NCBI GenBank assembly: GCA_015486535.1
Contig: WFRK01000005.1
Coordinates: forward strand, 1 to 37,075
Length of the DNA: 37,075 nucleotides
Direction of reading: 5' to 3'
Origin: Candidatus Microgenomates bacterium
Lineage (GTDB): Bacteria; Patescibacteriota; Microgenomatia; UBA1400; PJMF01
Shown: one piece after another, positions 1 to 9,718 of the stretch
Layout: each line of letters opens with the position of its first letter
How positions within the stretch are numbered: position 1 is the stretch's first letter
Made by a program: the position numbers and the translations under genes
The notes under the pieces: generated by a model
Told to the model about the DNA's origin: nothing
Seen by the model: only the letters and a program-made list of their open reading frames with translations
The model's database searches: none

Positions 1-540
1 CAATTACTCAATGCCAATCGTACAGTTCAATATCAGGGCGGCGATCTACCAACACTAGCAAACATTGCCAATCAAATGTTTTTTTTGGATGATCTGCCCC
101 TTATTGGTTCATGGTTTCATTCGCCACAAAAAAAATTGATCGCTCAAACATCACCCACCCCGGTTGGTTGGGTCGGGGGGACCGCCGTGATGATTAAACG
201 TCAACTGATAGAAGAAATTGGCTTGTTAGATGAGGCTATTTTTATGTATGCCGAAGACATTGATTACTGTTTTAGAGCGCATCGCGCCGGTTGGCGCATC
301 GCCATCGAGCCAAAGGCACGGGTCATTCATTACGGTTCAGCCAGCAGTTCAAGTGAAAGTGCCATTCGAGGAGAGTTTAAAGGATTAATTTACTTGTTTA
401 AAAAACATCGACCAGCTTGGCAGTTAACTTGGCTTAAACTGATTTTAAAAATTGCTGCCTATCTGCGTTTTTATCTTTTTAGCATTGTCAAAAAAAATGC
501 AAGCGCCCCTTACAAAAAAATCTTAAGTGATTTAAACTGA
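1..540 (+). CDS. Glycosyltransferase family 2, C-terminal part (5' truncated by window edge)
   Basis: Frame is open from base 1 (QLLNANRTVQYQGGDLPTLANIANQMFF...), so the tracked ATG at 76 is probably internal. GT2 motif GGTAVMIKRQLIEEIGLLDEAIFMYAEDIDYCFRAHRAGW. Confidence 0.8.
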   Translation, partial: QLLNANRTVQYQGGDLPTLANIANQMFFLDDLPLIGSWFHSPQKKLIAQTSPTPVGWVGGTAVMIKRQLIEEIGLLDEAIFMYAEDIDYCFRAHRAGWRIAIEPKARVIHYGSASSSSESAIRGEFKGLIYLFKKHRPAWQLTWLKLILKIAAYLRFYLFSIVKKNASAPYKKILSDLN

Positions 541-546
541 AATTTT

Positions 547-2226
547 ATGACAAAAGTAGCGAGAACTAAAAAAAGTCATCTGCAAATCTTGCTTCATTGG
601 CTCGATGATCATCTTTTGTTGATCATGACCGGTTTGCTTTTTGCTTTTATACCGCTTTATCCGAAGATTCCTCTTTTTGACATCCTCCCCGGTTATATTG
701 TGCGTGTCAGGGCAGAGGACTTTTTGATTCTTTTGACCGTGATCATTTTTCTCATTCAGCTGGCGCGGCAGCGCATCAATCTACGTACTCCATTAACTCG
801 ATGGATCGCTGTTTATGCTGTCGCGGGTTTTGTCTCCATCTTGGCCGCCATTTTTATTATTCATACTGTCCCACTTCAATTACTTCATGTGGGCAAAACC
901 ACTCTTCACTATTTAAGATATCTGGAATATTTTTGTTTATTTTTTATTGCCTATGTCAGTGTCAAATCTAAAAAAGATCTTTGGTGGCTTCTTGGCGTTA
1001 TCTTTGTCACTTTAATTGGCATTTTTATTTATGGTGTCGGCCAAAAATATTTCTATTGGCCGGTTTATTCGACGATGAATCGAGAATTTAGCAAAGGCAT
1101 TCGTCTATATTTAACTAAACATGCGCGGGTACAGTCAACTTTTGCCGGTCACTATGATCTCGGCGCTTATTTGGTGATTGTGCTCCCTTTGATCGCCAGC
1201 TTTATGTTTAGCCTGAAAAACCGCTGGCAAAAAATTGCCCTTCACTTAATATTTTGGCTCGGCGTTTGGTTATTAATCGTCAGTGCGGCCCGCACTTCTT
1301 TTGCGGCTTTCATTATTAGTTTAGGCTTTTTAATTCTCGTTTTTAGTTACCAGCAAAAAAATCGTTGGGCAAGAGCGAAATATTTCTTCAAGCAATCAAG
1401 TTATATCTTTGGTCTGGTAATCTTGATGATGATCGTTTTTGGCAATGATTTATCTGATCGTTTAATGCAGGTGGTTGATTCAAATCCGGAAATGAAACAA
1501 GAAATTGATTATCTCAATGATCGACGCAAAATAGTCATCAAAAATTATGTCCTCATCCCACTGCATTTAGAAAAAATTGAAAAACCCAAAAATGGCATGT
1601 CAACCGATGAAGCAATGAAGGTGATCGTTAAATCTGACCAACGACCAAGTGAAAAAAGACCCTCGACGCAGCGTCCAAGCGACGTTTATGTTAATATTCC
1701 GGATGAAGTGACCATTTCCACCCGTTCAGCCAATGGTACTCTGAAAGTAACCACCATCGAAAAACCGCGTACCTATTCCATCAACGCTTTGAAACACGGT
1801 CTTAGTCTAGCGATTCGCTTAGATTCTCTTTGGCCTCAAGCAATTAGGGGTTTTAAGCGAAATCCGCTCACCGGTTCCGGTTATGCCACTCTAAATAAGC
1901 ATGGCGAATATCAATTTACTGAAGCAGATAGCACCGACAACAACTACTTACGTACTTTAGGCGAAACCGGCTTATTCGGCTTTATCGTTTTTTATGGCAT
2001 AATCCTGTATGTGATTGAACAAACAATCAACTTCATCAAAAAAACTGATGACAAACTGATGCGCTCATTTGCCTTTGGTTTTCTTGCCGGTATCATTGGT
2101 CTCTTAATCAATGCTATTTATATTGATGTTTTTGCCGCCTCTAAAGTAGCGATGACTTTTTGGGCTTTAGTTGGGATGATTTTGGCCAGTTTTAGATTAA
2201 CTTTAGAGCAAAAAAATCATGCCTAA
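547..2226 (+). CDS. O-antigen ligase/polymerase-like (Wzy/WaaL) multi-pass membrane protein
   Basis: 559 aa, many TM segments, large extracytoplasmic loop, C-terminal NPLTGSGYATLNKHGEYQFTEADSTDNNYLRTLGETGLFG typical of the O-antigen ligase family; lies in a glycosyltransferase cluster. Confidence 0.75.
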   Translation: MTKVARTKKSHLQILLHWLDDHLLLIMTGLLFAFIPLYPKIPLFDILPGYIVRVRAEDFLILLTVIIFLIQLARQRINLRTPLTRWIAVYAVAGFVSILAAIFIIHTVPLQLLHVGKTTLHYLRYLEYFCLFFIAYVSVKSKKDLWWLLGVIFVTLIGIFIYGVGQKYFYWPVYSTMNREFSKGIRLYLTKHARVQSTFAGHYDLGAYLVIVLPLIASFMFSLKNRWQKIALHLIFWLGVWLLIVSAARTSFAAFIISLGFLILVFSYQQKNRWARAKYFFKQSSYIFGLVILMMIVFGNDLSDRLMQVVDSNPEMKQEIDYLNDRRKIVIKNYVLIPLHLEKIEKPKNGMSTDEAMKVIVKSDQRPSEKRPSTQRPSDVYVNIPDEVTISTRSANGTLKVTTIEKPRTYSINALKHGLSLAIRLDSLWPQAIRGFKRNPLTGSGYATLNKHGEYQFTEADSTDNNYLRTLGETGLFGFIVFYGIILYVIEQTINFIKKTDDKLMRSFAFGFLAGIIGLLINAIYIDVFAASKVAMTFWALVGMILASFRLTLEQKNHA

Positions 2227-3667
2227 ATTAATAAAAATATTGAAACATTTTGAAATAATCAGTTTAGTTCTTTTGGTTGGTCTCGCTTTCTGTCTCAGGC
2301 TCTACCGCCTATCAAATCCACCGTTAGATTGGCATGCTTTTCGCCAAGCAGATACGGCTTCGGTGAGTCGTGAATATGTCAAGCATGGTATCGATCTGCT
2401 CCACCCGAAATATCATGATCTTTCGAACATTCAGAGCGGTCAATTAAATCCTTCGGGTTACCGCATGGTTGAGTTTCCAATTGTCAATGCTTTGGTGGCG
2501 GCGATTGTTCTTAGCACCCATTTTAATTTGGTGATTGTCAGTCGTTTATTGGCCATCGTCGCCTCATTGGGCACACTCCTCAGTCTTTATTTTTTGGTCA
2601 AAGAAATATCGGGTCAACGAACTGCTTTTTGGACGGCCTTGTGGTTCAGTCTTCTGCCTTACGCTATCTTTTACTCGCGTGTGATTTTGCCCGAACCATT
2701 TATGCTTTTCGCCGCGACATTCAGTCTCTTAACTTTTTACTTTTTTCTCAAATACGAACAGTGGCGTTATTGGTGGTTAAGTTTATTCAGTTTTGCTTTG
2801 GCCCTACTTTTAAAACCGTTTGTGATTTTTTTAGCTCTCGTTTTTTTGGCTTTCGGCTTTGTTTTTCGCGCTTGGCGAAAGAAAAAATTCTGGCTGGCTT
2901 ACGCTGGACTGACTTTCGCTGCCGTCCCACTTATCGCTTGGAGAGAATGGATTCAGCAGTTTCCCGCCGGTATTCCCGCCTCGGACTGGCTTTATAACAG
3001 TGACGGCATCCGACTCCGGCCCGCTTGGTTCCGTTGGTTGTTTTATGAAAGACTGGTGAAACTTTTTCTTGGCTTTATTGGTGTCATCTTTTTACCATTC
3101 TCTTTGCTTAAACTCAAAAAGAAAGAGTGGCTTATTTATGGCGCTTGGTGGCTCGGCATCCTCGCCTACTTTGTTGTTTTCGCTACGGGCAATGTAAGGC
3201 ATGATTACTATCAAAATTTAATGCTGCCTATTCTCGTTATTACCTTAGGTCGAGGAACGACGATGTTAGAAAATTTTTTGCGACAGAAATTTAATCCTCT
3301 TTTGGCTACTGTGGCCGTTAGTTTTCTACTCTTGGTGACAAACATCTCCGCTTGGCAATTTGTCAAAGGTTACTTTAACATTAATCATCATGAATATTTG
3401 ACTGCCGGTCAGGCGGTAGATGAGCTACTTCCTAAAAATGCCATTGTCATTGCCCCAGACTTTGGTGACACACAATTTTTATATGCTACCAATCGACGTG
3501 GCTTTCCCATCGGTTTTGAAATCAGCAAAAAAATCAAAGCGGGCGCTCAATATTATGTCACCACCAGTTTTGATCAAGAAGCGAAAAATTTAGAAAAACA
3601 ATACTTTACGGTCAAAAAAACGCCGACCTACTTGATCCTTAATTTAACTCGTCCAAAATCAAATTAA
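2219..3667 (+). CDS. Dolichyl-phosphate-mannose/ArnT-like glycosyltransferase (GT39/PMT-type membrane protein)
   Basis: N-terminal LRLYRLSNPPLDWHAFRQADTASVSREYVKHGIDLLHPKY, followed by many TM helices including RVILPEPFMLFAATFSLLTFYFFLKY; overlaps upstream gene by 8 nt. Confidence 0.7.
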   Translation: MPKLIKILKHFEIISLVLLVGLAFCLRLYRLSNPPLDWHAFRQADTASVSREYVKHGIDLLHPKYHDLSNIQSGQLNPSGYRMVEFPIVNALVAAIVLSTHFNLVIVSRLLAIVASLGTLLSLYFLVKEISGQRTAFWTALWFSLLPYAIFYSRVILPEPFMLFAATFSLLTFYFFLKYEQWRYWWLSLFSFALALLLKPFVIFLALVFLAFGFVFRAWRKKKFWLAYAGLTFAAVPLIAWREWIQQFPAGIPASDWLYNSDGIRLRPAWFRWLFYERLVKLFLGFIGVIFLPFSLLKLKKKEWLIYGAWWLGILAYFVVFATGNVRHDYYQNLMLPILVITLGRGTTMLENFLRQKFNPLLATVAVSFLLLVTNISAWQFVKGYFNINHHEYLTAGQAVDELLPKNAIVIAPDFGDTQFLYATNRRGFPIGFEISKKIKAGAQYYVTTSFDQEAKNLEKQYFTVKKTPTYLILNLTRPKSN

Positions 3668-3670
3668 ACT

Positions 3671-4858
3671 ATGAAAATTCTCATGTTGACACCCTATCTG
3701 CCTTATCCGCTCTTATCCGGCGGTCAGATTCGCACCTTCAATCTCTTGAAACACTTGAGTAAAAATCATCAAATTAGTCTTTTTGCATTGATTAAAGACC
3801 AACAAGAAAAACAGTATATTACTCAATTGGAAAAGTTTTGTTATCAAGTAAAAGTTTTCAAACGCTCGCGTCATCCATTTACAATTAAAAATATTTTGCA
3901 AACCGCTATTTCAAAGTACCCTTTTTTGGTGGTGCGCAATTATTCGACCAAAGCCGCCGCCGCCGTTAAGGAAGAACTGAAAAATAATCACTACGATCTT
4001 ATTCATGCCGAGACTTTTTACATGATGCCTCATATTAAACAAACGAAAATTCCGACAATTTTAGTTGAGCAAACCATCGAATATTTGGGTTATGAAAACT
4101 ATGCTGACCAAGCATCTCCTTATTTACGACCATTATTAAATATCGACATTCACAAAATTAAAAATTGGGAAAAACATTATTGGCAACGCTCAAACAAATT
4201 GATTGTTATGAGTCAGGAAGATAAAGACTTCATTAAACCGTTTGTAAGAGAAACAAGCAAAATTGCTGTTGTCGAAAATGGAGTGGACATTCAATGGTTT
4301 GACCAAAAGAAACGTTTGGAACCGGAAAAACCCACCATTTTATTTGTCGGCACCTTCAACTGGTTGCCTAATCGCGAAGCAGTGAAGTTTCTAGTCAATC
4401 AAGTTTGGCCAAAAATTAGTCAACAAATTAAGAGCGCCCGTTTGTGGATTGTCGGTAATGCCCCAACTGAGGATGTCCTGAAACTAAATCAAAGAGATCG
4501 TCACATTCAAGTAACGGGTGGTATTCCTGATATTCGCGATGCTTTTCGAGCGGCCACCGTCCTGGTGGCACCAGTTTTCTCGGGTAAGGGGACACGTTAT
4601 AAAGTACTTGAAGCCATGGCGGCCGGCACGCCGGTGGTAGCGACACCATTAGCGGTCGAAGGCTTAAAAGTAAAGCATCAAGAGCATGTACTTATTGCCC
4701 AAACCGCCACCGATATTGCGCAAGCGACAAACCTACTCATTCGAAACCCAAAGTTAAGAAAAAAATTAGCCAAAAATGCCAAAAATTTTGTTGCCAAACA
4801 TTATGACTGGCCCCTCATTGCCCAAAAGCTGAATAAAATTTATAATAATGTCGCCTAA
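3671..4858 (+). CDS. Glycosyltransferase family 4 / group 1
   Basis: N-terminal MKILMLTPYLPYPLLSGGQIRTFNLLKHLS; C-terminal VLVAPVFSGKGTRYKVLEAMAAGTPVVATPLAVEGL. Confidence 0.85.
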   Translation: MKILMLTPYLPYPLLSGGQIRTFNLLKHLSKNHQISLFALIKDQQEKQYITQLEKFCYQVKVFKRSRHPFTIKNILQTAISKYPFLVVRNYSTKAAAAVKEELKNNHYDLIHAETFYMMPHIKQTKIPTILVEQTIEYLGYENYADQASPYLRPLLNIDIHKIKNWEKHYWQRSNKLIVMSQEDKDFIKPFVRETSKIAVVENGVDIQWFDQKKRLEPEKPTILFVGTFNWLPNREAVKFLVNQVWPKISQQIKSARLWIVGNAPTEDVLKLNQRDRHIQVTGGIPDIRDAFRAATVLVAPVFSGKGTRYKVLEAMAAGTPVVATPLAVEGLKVKHQEHVLIAQTATDIAQATNLLIRNPKLRKKLAKNAKNFVAKHYDWPLIAQKLNKIYNNVA

Positions 4859-4862
4859 ATTT

Positions 4863-5741
4863 ATGTCAAAGAAAAAATCAAGTTTAGAAATTATCATTCC
4901 TAATTACAACTCGCAGTTCTGGTTGAAAAAAACTTTGATTAGTCTTAAGCAGTTTTATCTCGATCAAGCTTATCATCATGTTTCCGTTACCTTGGTCGAC
5001 AATGCTTCCAGCGATGACTCGGTAGCAATGATCCGACGTAACTTCCGTTGGGTGAAGTTGATCGCCAATCAAAAAAATTTAGGCTTTGCCGGCGCGAATA
5101 ATTTGGCTTTAAGAGAAACTCAGGCAGATTATGTCATGTTACTTAATTCGGACGTTGAGTTAACGGCCGATTCCAATTTTGATAAATTAATTGACTATCT
5201 GAACCAACATCAAAAAGTGGCCGTCATCACTCCTAAAATAATTTTCTCGAACGGCCAAATCGACCCCGCTTGTCATCGCGGGGAACCAACACTCTGGGCT
5301 TCATTCAGCTATTGGTTTAGATTAGAAGCACTTTTTCCTCGCCAACGCTGGAGTAGCCAATATCATCAATGGTTCAAGGAGCTTGATCAAATTCATATGA
5401 TTGACGCTTGTTCCGGAGCGGCGATGATGGTCAGAAAAAAAGCGATTGACAAAGTTGGCTTACTTGATGAGCAATTTTTTATGTACGCTGAAGATCTTGA
5501 CTGGGCTCATCGTTTCCGTCAGGCTCATTGGCAGATTGTTTTTTATCCCGCTGTTAGTTTGATTCATCATAAATATAAATCCGGTTTAAAAAACACTTCT
5601 CAAGCAATTGCAAGAAATACGAAAAAACATTTTTATAATACTATGCTACAATATTATGATAAACATCATGCGCGACGATATCCTCATTGGGTGCGTCAGC
5701 TGATACATTTATTTATTACTATTAAGAAAGGTGGATTATGA
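4863..5741 (+). CDS. Glycosyltransferase family 2
   Basis: EIIIPNYNSQFWLKKTLISL, LVDNASSDDSV, NLGFAGANNLALRE, LNSDVEL, GLLDEQFFMYAEDLDWAHRFRQAHW. The start could instead be the ATG at 4848, overlapping the upstream gene. Confidence 0.88.
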   Translation: MSKKKSSLEIIIPNYNSQFWLKKTLISLKQFYLDQAYHHVSVTLVDNASSDDSVAMIRRNFRWVKLIANQKNLGFAGANNLALRETQADYVMLLNSDVELTADSNFDKLIDYLNQHQKVAVITPKIIFSNGQIDPACHRGEPTLWASFSYWFRLEALFPRQRWSSQYHQWFKELDQIHMIDACSGAAMMVRKKAIDKVGLLDEQFFMYAEDLDWAHRFRQAHWQIVFYPAVSLIHHKYKSGLKNTSQAIARNTKKHFYNTMLQYYDKHHARRYPHWVRQLIHLFITIKKGGL

Positions 5742-6193
5742 ACGAACTCCAACTAAAAATCCAAGACCTGCGAACAAAAAATGTGCAGGTTTTACTTGAA
5801 GCGATCACGGTGACAATTGTCACTTTAGTCATCAATAGCATGTTGCCTTTGCTGTTGGTGAAATATGTTTATGCAAATAAACAATTATTAACCGCACCGC
5901 CAATTTTTAACTATATTAACGTTGGTTCATTTTTGGTGACGGTTCTTTATTTCACCTATGCTTTCGTGAGTAACTTTGGTCGAGAAAAACAGATTAAAAC
6001 GCTCATGTTTGAGTTTGAATCTGATGAACTTGATGAAGAATTAAGCGACACAGAACTTGAGGAACTGGAAGAGATTGTCGATCAAGCTTTAAGTAAACGC
6101 AAACCAAAAACAAAAATAAAAAAACTCAGTCGAACGACAAAAAAGGCGACACGGGCAAAAAAGGGCAGCAAGAAGACCAGTCGTAAAAAATAA
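5738..6193 (+). CDS. Small membrane protein with acidic then Lys/Arg-rich C-terminal tail
   Basis: Two hydrophobic segments, acidic stretch FESDELDEELSDTELEELEEIVDQ, then KRKPKTKIKKLSRTTKKATRAKKGSKKTSRKK. SD-like AAAGGTGG before the ATG; ATGA overlap with upstream gene. Confidence 0.7.
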   Translation: MNELQLKIQDLRTKNVQVLLEAITVTIVTLVINSMLPLLLVKYVYANKQLLTAPPIFNYINVGSFLVTVLYFTYAFVSNFGREKQIKTLMFEFESDELDEELSDTELEELEEIVDQALSKRKPKTKIKKLSRTTKKATRAKKGSKKTSRKK

Positions 6194-7281
6194 TGCAGAA
6201 ACGTATCGGCCTCGATTGCCGTTTAGCCGGTACTAAGCATACAGGTATTGGCCGTTATATTGTCGAACTGGTACCGAGATTGATTGAGAAAGCACCGAGT
6301 GATTATCACTGGGTGCTTTTTGTTTCTGATCCCCATTTATTTGCCGGTCTAAAAAATAACTCTCACGTCCAATTTGTGGCGACAAATATCCAACATTACT
6401 CATTTAAAGAACAATGGCAGTTGGCCCGTTTATTTCGTCAAGCGAAATTAGATCTATTGCACATTCCTCATTTCAACCAACCGTTACTTTACCGTCGGCC
6501 CACTATTTTGACGATTCACGATCTTCTTTGGCATCAACAACAAGGACTGGGTGTAACGACACTTTCACCCTTAAGCTACTATTTGAAGTATTTCGGCTAT
6601 CGTCTCGTCGTCAATCAAGCGGTTAAACAAGCAGAAACAATTCTCGTTCCTTCTTTAAAAACAAAGCGAGATTTGCTTCATTATTATCCTAAAACAGAAT
6701 CAAAAATTGTTGTCAGCCGCGAAGGCGTTTCACTCAATCAACCACCTCTTAAACCAAATAAGTTATTGCCAAAAGATTATTTGCTTTACGTCGGTTCACT
6801 TTATCCTCACAAAAATGTTGCTGTTCTGTTGAAAGCACTTACCTTGGCGCCAAAAGAAAATCTGGTCATTGTCAGCGCTCGTTCTATTTTTCGCCAAAAA
6901 ATCGAAAAGCAACTGCAACAATTAAAATTGACTCATCGGGTAATTTTCTTTGACTGGGTCAGCGATGCAACATTAGCTTATCTTTATCAAAAGGCAAAAG
7001 CATTAATCCAACCATCAATCAACGAGGGTTTCGGTCTCACCGGCATCGAAGCAATGAGCTTCGGTACACCAGTAATTGCCTCCAATATTGCCATTTTCCA
7101 AGAAATCTATCAACAAGCCGCTTACTTTTTTACCCCAAACAACTATCATCAATTGGCACAAATAATTCAGAAAAAAAATCTCAGCGAAAAATTAGCGCAA
7201 GCAAAAACACTCTTAGGTCAATATAGTTGGAATCAGTGTGCTCAAACGACTTTAACTGCCTATGCCAAAAGTTTTACTTAA
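6193..7281 (+). CDS. Glycosyltransferase family 4
   Basis: IGLDCRLAGTKHTGIGRYIVELVPRL, TILTIHDLLW, YLLYVGSLYPHKNVAVLLKAL, ALIQPSINEGFGLTGIEAMSFGTPVIASN. Confidence 0.9.
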   Translation: MQKRIGLDCRLAGTKHTGIGRYIVELVPRLIEKAPSDYHWVLFVSDPHLFAGLKNNSHVQFVATNIQHYSFKEQWQLARLFRQAKLDLLHIPHFNQPLLYRRPTILTIHDLLWHQQQGLGVTTLSPLSYYLKYFGYRLVVNQAVKQAETILVPSLKTKRDLLHYYPKTESKIVVSREGVSLNQPPLKPNKLLPKDYLLYVGSLYPHKNVAVLLKALTLAPKENLVIVSARSIFRQKIEKQLQQLKLTHRVIFFDWVSDATLAYLYQKAKALIQPSINEGFGLTGIEAMSFGTPVIASNIAIFQEIYQQAAYFFTPNNYHQLAQIIQKKNLSEKLAQAKTLLGQYSWNQCAQTTLTAYAKSFT

Positions 7282-8557
7282 GAACTCAAACCGGCAACAA
7301 CCAAAAATTGCTCTAGTTTATGATCGGGCGAATACGTTTTTTGGTGGTGCGGAACGAATTTTAGTCGCTTTAGCAGAACATTTTGCTCCACTAGATTTGT
7401 TTACTCCGCTCATTAATCCTCAAACTAAATGGGTGAAACAGTTTCACCAGCATAAGACCAGTTTTATCAATCGCTTACCACTGGCCCAAAAATATCATCA
7501 ACTTTATGCGCCTCTAATGCCTCTGGCGGTAGAAAATTTTGATTTATCTGCCTATGATATTATTATCTCCTTATCGAGCGCGGAAACTAAGGCGGTGCTC
7601 ACCAAGCCAGGGCAACTCCACATCAATTATTTATTGACACCGCCACGTTATCTCTATCAGTATGATCAAGTTTATCTCGGAGCGACGCCTCAGCCGATTG
7701 ATCACTTAATCAAGCTTCTGTCTGCGCCGGCGCGCGCTTATCTCCGTTGGTTTGATCAGATGAGTATTTTCCGGCCCGATGTTATTGTACCTATCAGTCA
7801 ACTCGTGCGCCGGCGCGCCCAACGAATCTATCCCCAAGCGCAATTTCGCCCAGCCCTTTATCCCTTTGCACCAAATTTAGTACCTGAAGCGCAAAAGGCC
7901 GCTCAGCAATATGCCCAATTAGATCATCGACTCCGTCGTTGGCAGTTTAATTTAAGTGTCAATCGGTTGGTGAAATATAAACGGGTTGATTTGACTATTA
8001 AAGCTTCTCTTAAGGTAAAACAACCATTGCTCATCGTTGGTCGAGGCATAGAGCAGGCTTCTCTATTAAAATTAGCTGGTCCCTTGGGAACTAAGTTTGT
8101 TTCTCCAACAAAACAAACTTACCTCCAGCCACAGCAAGGAGGAGCACTCCTACTCCGTTGGCTCAACCAAGCGCAACAAAACGGTAAATTGGTTTTCTTT
8201 TTGGATCAAGTAAGTGATCAAATTTTGAGCCTCCTTTATCAGCATGCGCAGGTCGTTATTGCACCGGGATGGGAGGATTTTGGTCTCGTCCCGTTAGAAG
8301 CAGCCTACTTCGGTACACCATCAATTATTAACGCCCGGAGTGGGGTAGCGGAAGTACTTCATCATCAAAAAGAAGCTTGGCATTTGAAACGACAATCAGT
8401 CACACAACTGGCACAAATTCTTAATCGCAAAGAATATAAAAAAATAAACCAATCATTAATAAAAGCAGTGGCACAAAAATTCAATCAAAAAACATACTTG
8501 AAAAACTTTGGCGCTTTAGTGTATGATGAGTGGCGTCAAGTGTCATACAAAGTATGA
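7262..8557 (+). CDS. Glycosyltransferase family 4
   Basis: KIALVYDRANTFFGGAERILVALAEHF; C-terminal VVIAPGWEDFGLVPLEAAYFGTPSIINARSGVAEVL; overlaps upstream gene by 20 nt. Confidence 0.85.
   Translation: MPKVLLKNSNRQQPKIALVYDRANTFFGGAERILVALAEHFAPLDLFTPLINPQTKWVKQFHQHKTSFINRLPLAQKYHQLYAPLMPLAVENFDLSAYDIIISLSSAETKAVLTKPGQLHINYLLTPPRYLYQYDQVYLGATPQPIDHLIKLLSAPARAYLRWFDQMSIFRPDVIVPISQLVRRRAQRIYPQAQFRPALYPFAPNLVPEAQKAAQQYAQLDHRLRRWQFNLSVNRLVKYKRVDLTIKASLKVKQPLLIVGRGIEQASLLKLAGPLGTKFVSPTKQTYLQPQQGGALLLRWLNQAQQNGKLVFFLDQVSDQILSLLYQHAQVVIAPGWEDFGLVPLEAAYFGTPSIINARSGVAEVLHHQKEAWHLKRQSVTQLAQILNRKEYKKINQSLIKAVAQKFNQKTYLKNFGALVYDEWRQVSYKV
8498..8527 (+). promoter_or_regulatory. Candidate sigma70-type promoter for manC (TTGAAA-N18-TATGAT)
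   Basis: TTGAAA at 8498-8503, 18-nt spacer, TATGAT at 8522-8527, at the 3' end of the preceding GT gene. Confidence 0.4.
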
Positions 8558-8559
8558 CA
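8541..8559. repeat. Perfect inverted repeat TGTCATAC-AAA-GTATGACA
   Basis: 8-bp perfect arms around a 3-nt centre, spanning the GT stop codon and upstream of manC; no downstream T-run. Confidence 0.6.
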
Positions 8560-8602
8560 GTCTAAATTGAGGAAAAAATTTGCAGTCAAGCAAAGGAGTT
8601 TT

Positions 8603-9715
8603 ATGCCCACAAAAAATCGTCTTTTTGCCCTCATTCTCGCTGGTGGTGGTGGTACCCGCCTTTGGCCAAAATCAAGAAAGAAAACTCCCAAACAATTTCT
8701 CAGATTGGGCGGTGATAAAACAATGCTTCAAGTAACAGCCGATCGCTTTAATAAAATTGTTCCTTGGGAAAACATGATTGTCATTAGTAATAAACTCTAT
8801 GTAAAAGAAGTCGCTGCCCAATTGCCTCAAGTACCTAAGCAAAATATTATCTTTGAACCGGAGAAGAAGGATACTGCCTTAGCCATGTTAGTGGGAGCAA
8901 TTTTTGCCAAAACCAAAAATGAACAAGCGATTGTGATTAATGGCGCTTCAGATCACGTGGTAAAACAAGTAGATGAATTTATTAGGTTGATGAAAGCCGC
9001 GGCGCGCGCCGCCGAAGACAAAACAAAGTTAATTGCTGTGGGCATCACCCCAACACGACCAGCGACCGGTTTCGGTTACATCAAGATTGGTCAAGAAATT
9101 GGCAAAATCAATCATCATATCAGCTTGTTCAAAGTCGCTAATTTTACAGAGAAACCTAATCTAGCGACGGCGCGCGCTTTCATTTCCACCGGTCGCTACT
9201 TCTGGAATGCCAATAATTATGTTTGGTCGGCTGATGCAATTATTGCCGCTTTCAAAAAATATCAACCGGATCAATATCAATTGACGAAAAAACTATTATC
9301 ACTCAAAAATCCGCTACGGTTTCAAAAAGCATTGAAGCAAATCTATCATCAAGCCGCGAGCATTTCGATTGATTATGCCATCTCTGAAAAGGCAGATAAT
9401 CTTTACTTAATTCCCGGTGATTTTGGTTGGGATGATATTGGTGAATGGTCGGTCGTCTATCAATTGAATCGAAAAGATCTCAATGGTAACGTGATTTTAG
9501 CTGACTCTGATAAAAAACAAATTAAAGTCCTTAGCGTCCAGTCGCATAATAACTTGATCCATAACGATAATCGCTTAATCGCTCTCCTGGGCGTCGAGGA
9601 TATGGTCGTTGTCGACACACCGGAGATTTTGCTCGTCATGCCCCGAAACAAAAGTCAAGATTTAAAACAATTGGTACAACGACTCAAAAATGAAAAAAAA
9701 GAAGAGTATCTTTAA
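8603..9715 (+). CDS. manC: Mannose-1-phosphate guanylyltransferase
   Basis: FALILAGGGGTRLWPKSRKKTPKQFLRLGGDKTMLQ, ATGFGYIKIG, FTEKPNLATA, WNANNYVW, PGDFGWDDIGEWSVVYQL. Start chosen at 8603 because of SD AAAGGAG (8592-8598); the tracked ORF start is 8567. No C-terminal isomerase domain. Confidence 0.9.
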   Translation: MPTKNRLFALILAGGGGTRLWPKSRKKTPKQFLRLGGDKTMLQVTADRFNKIVPWENMIVISNKLYVKEVAAQLPQVPKQNIIFEPEKKDTALAMLVGAIFAKTKNEQAIVINGASDHVVKQVDEFIRLMKAAARAAEDKTKLIAVGITPTRPATGFGYIKIGQEIGKINHHISLFKVANFTEKPNLATARAFISTGRYFWNANNYVWSADAIIAAFKKYQPDQYQLTKKLLSLKNPLRFQKALKQIYHQAASISIDYAISEKADNLYLIPGDFGWDDIGEWSVVYQLNRKDLNGNVILADSDKKQIKVLSVQSHNNLIHNDNRLIALLGVEDMVVVDTPEILLVMPRNKSQDLKQLVQRLKNEKKEEYL

Positions 9716-9718
9716 ATT

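Noticed and set aside
2629-2997. 122-aa + strand ORF inside the GT39-like gene
   Set aside because: Alternative frame fully within a well-supported membrane protein; no family motif.
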